From CADEFQ01 sp035433705 (lineage in GTDB: Bacteria; Pseudomonadota; Gammaproteobacteria; Steroidobacterales; Steroidobacteraceae), in NCBI GenBank assembly GCA_035433705.1, contig DAORVK010000007.1:1-64000 (forward strand): a stretch of 64,000 nucleotides of DNA, in the 5' to 3' direction. Made by a program: the position numbers and the translations under genes. This document shows positions 33,641-41,941 of this stretch, in pieces. The stretch's first letter is position 1. Every line of letters starts with the position of its first letter. The notes beneath the pieces were generated by a model that was not told the origin of the DNA, made no database searches, and was given only the letters and a program-made list of their open reading frames with translations.

Positions 33641-34180
33641 TCAGCGGGCCGCGGTCACGACCGCGATCAGGCCGAAGTCGGGATTGTCGAAGTAGTTCTT
33701 CTCGCCGAGACGCACGCGACGGAGCTCGCTGAGGGTCGCCCGGCCAAGTGTCACCGAGAAGCCAAGGTGCAGGTATTGCCCGCGTTCGAGATAGGCAGTG
33801 CCCGCAAGGCCGTCTGCGACGACGCCCAGGCGCGCGAGCGGAAAGCCGCTGCGCGATCCCCACGGACCCGGTGTCTGCGACCAGCCTGCGTGCACGAGCG
33901 GCCGGTAGGCGCCGCTCGCGCGCAGTCGCTCCACGATGGCGCCAAGTTGCAGGCTCGCGGCGGGCAGCGGCCCGATGAGCCGCGCCACACCACCGCTGCC
34001 GGCAACGTCACCGCTGTCGCTTGCAGGCCGATCGCCCGAGACCCCTTCGGCATCGGCCGGGTCCGCGCCTGAGCGGAATATGATGACTTCGATGTTGTAG
34101 GCGCCACCCCCCGATTGTGGAACTGCTGGTGCGGCCAGAGCGATGAGCAGCAGCGTGAGGCCGAGGGTCAGGGGTCGCAT
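33641..34180 (-). CDS. CsiV-family exported protein
   Basis: A 179-residue exported protein with a signal peptide (RPLTLGLTLLLIALAAPAVP), then AYNIEVIIFRSG, a start typical of the CsiV family (peptidoglycan-binding protein that assists PBP1A in Vibrio). The C-terminal part LGFSVTLGRATLSELRRVR is also family-like. ATG 34180 is used; the frame is open to 34258. It lies 25 bases downstream of mfd on the same strand and converges on the LOV/GGDEF gene, as a CsiV-type gene does near mfd in Pseudomonas. Confidence 0.65.
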   Translation of the reverse strand: MRPLTLGLTLLLIALAAPAVPQSGGGAYNIEVIIFRSGADPADAEGVSGDRPASDSGDVAGSGGVARLIGPLPAASLQLGAIVERLRASGAYRPLVHAGWSQTPGPWGSRSGFPLARLGVVADGLAGTAYLERGQYLHLGFSVTLGRATLSELRRVRLGEKNYFDNPDFGLIAVVTAAR

Positions 34181-34205
34181 GCGGCTAGTGTAGCGCGATG
34201 GCCGC

Positions 34206-37200
34206 TCAGGCGGCCCGCAGGCGGGCGAGCAGCTTGCTCGCGAAGGCGAAGCGTTCATCCTGTTCCTCGAGGTCGCGCGAGACGCGCAGCTTGAGCGCGC
34301 CGTCGAGCCGGTACTCGCGGGACTTGTCCTGGATCAGGCGTACGACCGCTCGAGGATCGACCGAGTTCTGCGCCTCGAAAAGCAGATAGCCGCCTTGCGC
34401 GCCGAGATCGAGCTTTCTGACACCGAGTGCACGTGCGGCAAGCCGCAGGCGCGTCACGCGCAGCAGCGCGAGAGCCGGCTCCGGCAGCGGCCCGAAGCGA
34501 TCGACGAGCTCGGCGGTCAGATCGTCGAGGGCCGGCTCGTCTGCGGCGGCGGCGATGCGCTTGTAGAGTGCGAGTCGCACATGCACGTCACCCACATAAC
34601 TCTCGGGCAGGAGGGCGGGGAGGCGCAACTCGACCTCCGTCGGCGCTCCGAGCGGCTGATCGAGCGCGGGCTCGCGCCCCTCGCGCAGCGCCTTGACCGC
34701 GTGCTCGAGCATGTCGAGGAACAGCGAAAGCCCCACTTCCGTCAGCTCGCCGCTCTGCGACTCGCCCAGCAGCTCGCCTGCGCCGCGGATCTCGAGGTCG
34801 TGGGTCGCGAGCACGAAGCCCGCGCCGAGTTCTTCCATCGACTCGATGGCCTCGAGGCGCTTCGCCGCATCCGCGGTCAGTGCCTTGCGCGGCGGTGCCA
34901 GCAGCCAGGCATAAGCGCGGTGGTGCGAGCGGCCCACGCGCCCGCGCAGCTGGTGCAGCTGCGCGAGCCCCATGCGATCCGCGCGGTCGATGATGATCGT
35001 GTTGGCGGTCGGTACGTCGATGCCGCTTTCGATGATTGTCGTGCAGACGAGCACGTTGAAGCGCCGGTGGTAGAAATCGACCATCAACTGCTCGAGGTCG
35101 CGCTCACGCATCTGTCCGTGCCCGACCCGCACGGCGGCCTCCGGCACGAGACGTGCGATCGTGGCCGCAACCTTGTCGATGTCGCGTACCTCATTGTGGA
35201 CGAAGTACACCTGTCCGCCGCGACGCAGCTCGCGCAGTATCGCCTCGCGCAGGGCCGCGTCCTGCCACTCGGTGACGAAAGTCTTGATCGCAAGTCGCTC
35301 GGCGGGCGGTGTCGTGATCAGCGACAGGTCGCGCAGGCCGCCGAGCGCCATGTTGAGCGTGCGCGGAATGGGCGTCGCGGTGAGCGTGAGCACATGCACC
35401 TCGGCGCGCAGCGTCTTGAGCTTCTCCTTGTCGCGCACGCCGAAACGGTGCTCCTCGTCGATGATGACGAGACCGAGGTCCTTGATGCGCACGTTTGCGT
35501 GCAGCAGGCGGTGCGTCGCGACCACGATGTCGACAGTGCCAGCCGCGAGCCCCTCGATCACGGCGCCCGACTCCTGCGAGCTGCGAAACCGCGACAGGCC
35601 CTCGATCCGCACCGGCCAATCGGCGAAGCGATCGCGGAAATTCGCGACGTGCTGCTCGGCGAGCAATGTGGTCGGCACGAGCACGACCACCTGCCTGCCG
35701 GCCTGCACGGCGACGAATGCGGCGCGCATCGCGACCTCCGTCTTGCCAAAGCCGACATCGCCGCACACGATCCGGTCCATCGGCCGTGAGGTGCCGAGGT
35801 CTGCGACGACCTTCGCGATGGCGTCGGCCTGTTCGGGTGTTTCCTCGAAAGGAAAGGCGTTGGCGAAGCTCTGGTACTCGAGCTCGCGCAGCGGCAGAGC
35901 GAGGCCGCGGCGCGCCTGGCGCCGCGCATAGAGGTCGAGCAGCTCTGCGGCGACGTCGCGCACCTGCCCGGCGGCCTTCTTCTTCGCCTTCGCCCACTGG
36001 TCCGTACCGAGCTTGTGCAGCGGCGCCGTTTCGGGCGCCGCGCCGGTGTAACGACTGACCAGGTGCAGTGCATGCACCGGTACGTAGACCCGGTCGCCGT
36101 CCCGGTATTCGAGTACGAGAAACTCGCCGGTCTGCTCCGCAACTTCCATCACGGCAAGCCCGACATAGCGCCCGACGCCGTACTCTTCGTGCACGACCGG
36201 CGCGCCGGGGGAGAGGTCGCGCAGCTCGCGCAGGATCGCCTGCGGATCACTCGCGGCGCGCCGGCGGCGGCGCTCCTGGCGGGCACGCGTGCCGAAGAGC
36301 TGCGATTCAGCGAGCACGCTGAGGGCGGGCGAAGTAATCGTGAGGCCTTCGATCTCGGGTGCGACCGTGAGCGCAAGACGCCCCGTGCCGCCGACGAAAG
36401 CGCCCCATCCCTCGACCGGGACGATCGGCGTGCGATGACCGCGCAACATTTCAATGAGCACTTCGCGTCGACCGGCCGAGTCGGCGGCAATCAGCACGCG
36501 GCCTTCGTAGCCGCTGAGGAAGGCGTCGAGCGGCGCGAGCGGCTCGTGTGCGCGCACATCGAGACGCAGCTCGCGCGGTGTCGCAGTGGGAAAGTTGCGC
36601 ATGGCGCCCGCGTCGTCATCGGCTCGCCCGCTCTTGCAGCCCTCGAGCGTGATCGACGGCATGGCTTCGAGCAGTGCGAGGAGATCGCGCGGCGGGACAT
36701 ACAGTTCCGCGGGTGCCAGCAGCGGCCGCTCGATGTCGTGCCGATGGGCCTCGTAGCGCGCCTCGATTTCCTCCCACGCACGCGAGAGCTCGTCCCCGAG
36801 AGCGGCGCCCGTCACGAGCACGGTACCCGCGGGGAGAAAATCGGTCAGGATCGCAGTCGTGTCGTGAAAGAGCGGCAGGTAGAACTCGATCCCGGGCGGC
36901 GCGAGACCTTCGCTTGCGCCACGATAGATCGCCGAGCGCGTCGGATCGCCCTCGAAGCGCGTTCGATAGCGGCGGCGAAATGCGCGCACGGCGTCCGGAT
37001 CGAGCGGAGTCTCGCGCGCGGGCAGCAGGCGCACCGAATCGAGCGCATCGAGCGAGCGCTGTGTGTCGGGATCGAAACGCCGGATCGCCTCGATCTCGTC
37101 GTCGAAGAGGTCGATGCGCAGGGGCTGCGGCGAGCCCATCGGGAAGACGTCGAGCAGTGAGCCGCGAAGCGCGAATTCGCCCGGATCCGTCACCTGGCTG

Positions 37201-37661
37201 ACGGCGACATAGCCCGATGCGACGAGCCGCGCGCGCAGTGGCTCGAGCGCGAGGCGCTCACCGCGTGCGAGCCGGAAGCTGCGGCTCGAGATGTAAGGGG
37301 CGGGTGGCAGCCGGCCGAGCAACGTGTCCGCCGCCACCAGCAGCACGCCGCGGCTTGTGGCGGGCAGGTCGCCGAGTGTCGCGAGGCGCCCGGAGGTGAT
37401 GTCCGGATGCGGTGAAAAGCGGTCGTAAGGCAGCACTTCCCAGTCGGCGAAGTCGAGGACCGGTACTCGCCCGTCGCTGTAGAAACCGATCTCGGCGGCA
37501 CGACGTTCGACTTCGCGCGAGTTGGTGCAGACGACGAGCAGCAGCCCGTCCGCGCGCGCCGCTGCCTCGGCCAGCGCCAGGGAGGGCGCGCTGCCGTAGA
37601 GCTGGTGCCAGCGGACATGCTGGTGCGACCCGTCGGGAATTGGAGGTTCGAGAATGCTCAA
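34206..37661 (-). CDS. mfd: Transcription-repair coupling factor Mfd
   Basis: Removes RNA polymerase stalled at lesions and recruits UvrA. The 1151 residues are standard (E. coli 1148). N-terminal UvrB-like part; RNA polymerase-interacting domain around EEYGVGRYVGLAVMEV; translocase motifs VCGDVGFGKTEVAMRAAF (Walker A), DEEHRFGVRDKEKL (Walker B), TATPIPRTLNMAL and QLHQLRGRVGRS; C-terminal D7 domain. ATG start at 37661. Confidence 0.97.
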   Translation of the reverse strand: MSILEPPIPDGSHQHVRWHQLYGSAPSLALAEAAARADGLLLVVCTNSREVERRAAEIGFYSDGRVPVLDFADWEVLPYDRFSPHPDITSGRLATLGDLPATSRGVLLVAADTLLGRLPPAPYISSRSFRLARGERLALEPLRARLVASGYVAVSQVTDPGEFALRGSLLDVFPMGSPQPLRIDLFDDEIEAIRRFDPDTQRSLDALDSVRLLPARETPLDPDAVRAFRRRYRTRFEGDPTRSAIYRGASEGLAPPGIEFYLPLFHDTTAILTDFLPAGTVLVTGAALGDELSRAWEEIEARYEAHRHDIERPLLAPAELYVPPRDLLALLEAMPSITLEGCKSGRADDDAGAMRNFPTATPRELRLDVRAHEPLAPLDAFLSGYEGRVLIAADSAGRREVLIEMLRGHRTPIVPVEGWGAFVGGTGRLALTVAPEIEGLTITSPALSVLAESQLFGTRARQERRRRRAASDPQAILRELRDLSPGAPVVHEEYGVGRYVGLAVMEVAEQTGEFLVLEYRDGDRVYVPVHALHLVSRYTGAAPETAPLHKLGTDQWAKAKKKAAGQVRDVAAELLDLYARRQARRGLALPLRELEYQSFANAFPFEETPEQADAIAKVVADLGTSRPMDRIVCGDVGFGKTEVAMRAAFVAVQAGRQVVVLVPTTLLAEQHVANFRDRFADWPVRIEGLSRFRSSQESGAVIEGLAAGTVDIVVATHRLLHANVRIKDLGLVIIDEEHRFGVRDKEKLKTLRAEVHVLTLTATPIPRTLNMALGGLRDLSLITTPPAERLAIKTFVTEWQDAALREAILRELRRGGQVYFVHNEVRDIDKVAATIARLVPEAAVRVGHGQMRERDLEQLMVDFYHRRFNVLVCTTIIESGIDVPTANTIIIDRADRMGLAQLHQLRGRVGRSHHRAYAWLLAPPRKALTADAAKRLEAIESMEELGAGFVLATHDLEIRGAGELLGESQSGELTEVGLSLFLDMLEHAVKALREGREPALDQPLGAPTEVELRLPALLPESYVGDVHVRLALYKRIAAAADEPALDDLTAELVDRFGPLPEPALALLRVTRLRLAARALGVRKLDLGAQGGYLLFEAQNSVDPRAVVRLIQDKSREYRLDGALKLRVSRDLEEQDERFAFASKLLARLRAA

Positions 37662-37737
37662 TCGTTGCCGCGGTCGGCAACGGGCCGCCGCGGAGCGCGG
37701 CAGCTTACCTGTCCGGGCCGGCGGGCGGAACGGGGCC

Positions 37738-38016
37738 TTAGCCCGTGACGACCGCGTGGATCACGCGATCGTTCTCGAAGAACACCGAGAACCGGGCATA
37801 GTCCCACCGCGTGATCGGGGGCTGGCCGACGGCCGCGTGCCGCGAATTCGGCGCGCCAAAGCGCTGTTCGACGGCAGTCATGGTCGAACCGCGGGTCGGG
37901 TGCCCGACATTCGTGGGGCGCACCGCGACCTGTCCATCGACGACGATGGTCTCGGCGGCGGCGGCGCCGGACAGGAGCAGCCCGGCCAGGAGCCAGGACG
38001 CTGCGCGTGAGGACAT
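37738..38016 (-). CDS. Small exported protein of unknown function
   Basis: A 92-residue protein with a clear signal peptide (SSRAASWLLAGLLLSGAAAA, cut probably before ETIVV). The mature part has GSTMTAVEQRFGAPNSRHAA and ends RFSVFFENDRVIHAVV, a pattern seen in small periplasmic proteins and reminiscent of BamE/OmlA-type GMTxxxVxxxLGxP repeats. I do not recognise a named family. It is upstream of mfd on the same strand and divergent from lolC. Confidence 0.75.
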   Translation of the reverse strand: MSSRAASWLLAGLLLSGAAAAETIVVDGQVAVRPTNVGHPTRGSTMTAVEQRFGAPNSRHAAVGQPPITRWDYARFSVFFENDRVIHAVVTG

Positions 38017-38129
38017 AAGACACCTCCCGGAAAGCGAACCTGCCCGACTATAGCACCGGCGCTTCGTGCGGCCCCGGTCCGCGGCGCAGACCAGCGATTT
38101 GTGTGAACTGCGTCATAATGCGCCGCATA

Positions 38130-39374
38130 ATGTTCCACCCGCTGCCTCTCTACGTGGGTCTGCGTTACGTGCGGGCCCGCAGTCACAAATTCTTTGTTTC
38201 TTTCATCACCTGGGTGTCGGTTGTCGGGGTCTGTGTCGGCGTCGCCGCGCTCATCGTCATCCTCTCGGTCATGAACGGCTTTGAGGGCGAGTTGCGCGAC
38301 CGTATCCTCGCGCTGTCCTCCCATGCCCGAGTGACGCCCGCACCGGACAGTCCCGGCAATCTCGCGAGCCTCGCCGCCGACATCTCGACCGTCCCCGGCG
38401 TCGCAGGTGCGGCGCCCTATGTCGAAGTGCAGGCACTCGCCCTGCACACTCCCGAGATGTTGCCGATCGTACTGCGCGGGATCGATCCAGGGCTCGAGGG
38501 GACGGTGACCGAGGTCGCGCGCGCGCTCAAGAGCGGTTCGCTGGCGGCTCTCACGCCACGCAGCAACCAGGTGATCCTGGGTTCAATCGTTGCGCAGCGC
38601 CTCGGCATCGGGCCGGGGGACACCGTCACGCTGCTCGTGCCGTCGATCGGCGCAAACGGCACGCCCGAGCCGCGGCTGCGGCAGTTCACCGTCGCAGGCC
38701 TCTTCGAAGTCGGCCTGCAGGACCACGACGGCGTGCTGATGCTCGCCTCGCTTGCCGACGTGCGCGCGGTGCTGCCGCAGGGCAGTCGCGCCGGCGCGGT
38801 GCACGTGCGCTTCGATGACGCGCTCGCGGCGCCCGCGCGCGCCGCGGCCTTGCGCGCTGCGTTGCCGCCCGGCACGCAGGTGCGCGACTGGACGCAGGAC
38901 CACGCCAACTACTTTCGCGCCATCCGCATCGAGAAGACGATGATGTCCCTCATCCTGATGCTGATCGTGGCTGTCGCAGCCTTCAGCATCGTCGCGATGC
39001 TCGTGATGGTCGTGACCGACAAGCGCACCGATATCGCGATCCTGCGCACATTCGGCACGGCGTCACACCGGGTGATGGGCATCTTCGCGACGCAGGGGCT
39101 CGTGATCGGCTGGTTTGGCGTGCTGGCGGGCGCCGCACTCGGTGTGGCCATTGCACGCAACGTGACACCCATCGTCGCCTTGCTGGAGCGTGTGTTCGGC
39201 TTTCAGATCATGGACGCCGATGTCTACTACATCACCCGCATTCCATCCATCCCCGAGTGGCGTCAGATCGCGTGGATCTGCGGCATGGCCTTTCTGCTGA
39301 CCGCGCTCGCCACCGTCTACCCCGCGCTGCGCGCTGCACGCGTCGCGCCTGCTGAAGCGCTGCGCTACGAGTAG
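38130..39374 (+). CDS. lolC: Lipoprotein-releasing ABC permease LolC/LolE type
   Basis: Inner-membrane subunit of the LolCDE machine that frees lipoproteins to LolA. The 414 residues have four membrane helices: one N-terminal (about 25-50, SFITWVSVVGVCVGVAALIV) and three C-terminal around 275-400, with a large periplasmic domain between. The family ending ALRAARVAPAEALRYE is intact. In-frame GTG 38103 and ATG 38118 lie upstream; ATG 38130 (MFHPLPLYVGLRYVRARS) matches homologues. A paralogue follows. Confidence 0.92.
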   Translation: MFHPLPLYVGLRYVRARSHKFFVSFITWVSVVGVCVGVAALIVILSVMNGFEGELRDRILALSSHARVTPAPDSPGNLASLAADISTVPGVAGAAPYVEVQALALHTPEMLPIVLRGIDPGLEGTVTEVARALKSGSLAALTPRSNQVILGSIVAQRLGIGPGDTVTLLVPSIGANGTPEPRLRQFTVAGLFEVGLQDHDGVLMLASLADVRAVLPQGSRAGAVHVRFDDALAAPARAAALRAALPPGTQVRDWTQDHANYFRAIRIEKTMMSLILMLIVAVAAFSIVAMLVMVVTDKRTDIAILRTFGTASHRVMGIFATQGLVIGWFGVLAGAALGVAIARNVTPIVALLERVFGFQIMDADVYYITRIPSIPEWRQIAWICGMAFLLTALATVYPALRAARVAPAEALRYE

Positions 39375-39377
39375 CCG

Positions 39378-40625
39378 ATGACGCGCTGCTACGAATGGTG
39401 GATTGGCACCCGGTATCTCGCTTCGACGCACCGGCGAGGCTTTGTGTCGATCGTCGCGCTGATCTCGGTGATGGGCCTCATGCTCGGCGTCACGGTGCTG
39501 ATCGTGGTGCTCTCTGTGATGAATGGCTTCGAGCGCGAACTGCGCACGCGCATCCTCGCCGTGACCGCGCACGCGACCCTGACGGGGCTCGAGGGCACGC
39601 TCGACGACTGGCGGGGCGCGCGGGGGGTCGCACTGCGCACGCCCGGCGTGCGCGCGGCGGTGCCCTATATCGAGTCGCAGTCGATGCTCGTGAGGGGCGA
39701 GGCGATAGCCGGCGCGCAGGTGCGTGGCGTCGAACCTGCCGAGGAACGCAAGGCGGACAGTCTGGCTGACCGGATGCGCGAAGGCACGCTCGCGTCGCTC
39801 ACGCCAGGCAGCTGGCGAGTCGTGCTGGGCGATGCACTCGCAGAGGAGCTCGGCGCGACGGTCGGCGACAGCGTGGTGCTGATCGCACCGGAGGGCGCCG
39901 CCACACCGACCGGGGTGATGCCGCGCATGCGCCGCTTCACCGTGAGCGGCATCTTCAGCTCCGGCATGTACGAGTACGACCGCGGGCTTGCGCTCGTGAA
40001 CCTCAAGGATGCGGCGCGCCTCTTCCGCACCGGTGATCGGGTGACGGGGCTGCGCCTCGAGCTGGACGAGCCTTACGCCGCGCCACGCATCGTGCGCGAG
40101 GTCGCCCTGGCGCTGGGCGGCGGCTTCTACGTGAGCGACTGGACGCGCAACCACGCAAATTTTTTCCGGTCGATCGAAATCACCAAGTCGCTGATGTTCG
40201 TGATTCTGCTGATGATCGTCGGTGTCGCCGCGTTCAACATCGTCGCGACCCTCGTGATGATCGTGAAGGACAAGCAGCCGGACATCGCGATCCTGCGCAC
40301 GCTCGGGGCCGGGCCGCGCAACGTGCTTGGCGCGTTCGTGATCCAGGGCGTGTTGATCGGGCTGGCGGGCACCACACTCGGTGCAGGCCTCGGCATCCTC
40401 ACCTCGCGCCATCTCGAGGCGCTCGTACGCCTGCTCGAGCGCGCGCTCGGCACGCAGTTTCTCGATGCGCGGGTGTATTACATGAGCGACCTGCCGGCCT
40501 TCGTCGAATGGCAGGATGTGGTACGGGTGTGCGGCGTCGCGTTCGTGCTGTGTGCCATCGCGACGCTCTATCCTGCGTGGCGCGCCGCGCGGACCGCACC
40601 GGCAGAGGCTTTGAGACATGAGTGA
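39378..40625 (+). CDS. lolE: Lipoprotein-releasing ABC permease, second subunit
   Basis: Paralogue of the preceding permease, 415 residues with the same four-helix plan (FVSIVALISVMGLMLGVTVL, later SLMFVILLMIVGVAAFNIVA) and the same ending AARTAPAEALRHE. LolC and LolE cannot be separated reliably by motif, so the two names could be swapped. Starts three bases after the first permease; overlaps lolD by 8 bases. Confidence 0.88.
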   Translation: MTRCYEWWIGTRYLASTHRRGFVSIVALISVMGLMLGVTVLIVVLSVMNGFERELRTRILAVTAHATLTGLEGTLDDWRGARGVALRTPGVRAAVPYIESQSMLVRGEAIAGAQVRGVEPAEERKADSLADRMREGTLASLTPGSWRVVLGDALAEELGATVGDSVVLIAPEGAATPTGVMPRMRRFTVSGIFSSGMYEYDRGLALVNLKDAARLFRTGDRVTGLRLELDEPYAAPRIVREVALALGGGFYVSDWTRNHANFFRSIEITKSLMFVILLMIVGVAAFNIVATLVMIVKDKQPDIAILRTLGAGPRNVLGAFVIQGVLIGLAGTTLGAGLGILTSRHLEALVRLLERALGTQFLDARVYYMSDLPAFVEWQDVVRVCGVAFVLCAIATLYPAWRAARTAPAEALRHE

Positions 40626-41328
40626 CGCAATGAACGAAGTGGTGCTTGAAGCGCGCGGTCTGCGCCGGGAATTCAGGCAGGGGCCGGCGCTCCTCGAGGT
40701 GTTATGCGGCGTGGACCTTGCGGTGCTGGCCGGTGAACGCCTCGCAATCATCGGCGCGTCGGGTTCTGGCAAGACGACGTTGCTGCAGGTGATCGGCGGG
40801 CTCGACCGGCCCACCGCGGGTGCGGTGCATGTTGCGGGGCGCGACATACACTACGTGGGCGAACGTGAGCGGGGTGAACTGCGCAACCGCGCGATCGGGT
40901 TCGTGTATCAGTTCCATCATCTTCTGCCGGAGTTTTCCGCGCTCGAGAATGTCGCGATGCCGCTGCTCGTGCGGCGGGAGCCGGTCCCCGTCGCGCGGGA
41001 GCGCGCGCAAGCGCTGCTCGAGCGCGTCGGTCTTGGTGCGCGCCTCTCGCACCGGCCGCACCAGCTCTCGGGCGGGGAGCGTCAGCGCGCTGCCGTGGCT
41101 CGCGCGCTCGTCACCGGGCCGCGCCTCGTGCTGGCTGACGAACCCACAGGCAACCTCGACGGCGCGAACGCTGAACAGGTCTTCCAGCTGATGCTCGAGC
41201 TGAATCGCGAGCGCGGCACGAGCCTCGTGATCGTGACCCACGACCCGCGCCTCGCGGCGCGCATGGATCGTGTCTTGACGCTCGATGCCGGCAAGCTGGT
41301 CCCGACGCCTCTGGCCCGCAGCCCGTAG
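40618..41328 (+). CDS. lolD: Lipoprotein-releasing ABC ATPase LolD
   Basis: ATPase of LolCDE. The 236 residues show Walker A GASGSGKTTL, the ABC signature LSGGERQRAAVARAL, Walker B LVLADEPTGNLD and the H-loop VTHDPRLA. In E. coli lolD lies between lolC and lolE; here it follows both permeases. GTG/ATG alternatives are not needed: ATG 40618 gives a standard start. Confidence 0.95.
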   Translation: MSDAMNEVVLEARGLRREFRQGPALLEVLCGVDLAVLAGERLAIIGASGSGKTTLLQVIGGLDRPTAGAVHVAGRDIHYVGERERGELRNRAIGFVYQFHHLLPEFSALENVAMPLLVRREPVPVARERAQALLERVGLGARLSHRPHQLSGGERQRAAVARALVTGPRLVLADEPTGNLDGANAEQVFQLMLELNRERGTSLVIVTHDPRLAARMDRVLTLDAGKLVPTPLARSP

Positions 41329-41388
41329 ACCGCTGCCTGCGGCCCCTCGCACGGCAGTCAAGATGTCTTTCTGGCGATACGCGCGGGG

Positions 41389-41907
41389 TTACCGCCTCGC
41401 TCCCCAGGCGCGCGTGCGATATCTCCTGCGCACGTTGTAGCGCCAGAAAAGCTCGAGCAGACCCCAGCCGAGCACACCGGCGACGATCGAGCAGACGAGG
41501 CATCCGATGAGAAACGGCTTCCAGATCGGGCCGAGGCCATATTGCAGCCACGACCACGACAGCTCGAAGCGGAAGGGTTGCGGCATGTGGCCGAGCAGCG
41601 CAGCGCCCACGCGGTAAGCGAAGTAGTACACCGGCAGGAAAGTGAACGGATTCACGAGCAGCACCGTGGCCACCATGACCGGCACGTTGATCCGCAGCGC
41701 GATCGCCACGATGCCCGCGAGCACGAGATGGACCGGCAACGGGACGAAGCAGATGGCGAGGCCGGCTCCGAACGCGGCGGTTACGCCACGACGCTGCAGG
41801 GACCATAGCGCCGGATCGGCGATGCGCGTGCCGAACGGCCGCAGATACCAGTGGCTGCGAATCTGCTCTGGCGACGGGGTCAGCTTGCGGATGAGATGGC
41901 GCGGCAT
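41389..41907 (-). CDS. DUF2062 membrane protein
   Basis: A 172-residue membrane protein of the DUF2062 family, function unknown. Three predicted helices (about 44-75, 80-105, 130-155). Family motifs: SLQRRGVTAAFGAGLAICFV near residue 37 and NVPVMVATVLLVNPFTFLPV. It is convergent with lolD and divergent from comEC, a location also seen in other gammaproteobacteria. Confidence 0.88.
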   Translation of the reverse strand: MPRHLIRKLTPSPEQIRSHWYLRPFGTRIADPALWSLQRRGVTAAFGAGLAICFVPLPVHLVLAGIVAIALRINVPVMVATVLLVNPFTFLPVYYFAYRVGAALLGHMPQPFRFELSWSWLQYGLGPIWKPFLIGCLVCSIVAGVLGWGLLELFWRYNVRRRYRTRAWGARR

Positions 41908-41941
41908 GCGGCTACTGCACTGTAGCAGGGCAGCGTGACCC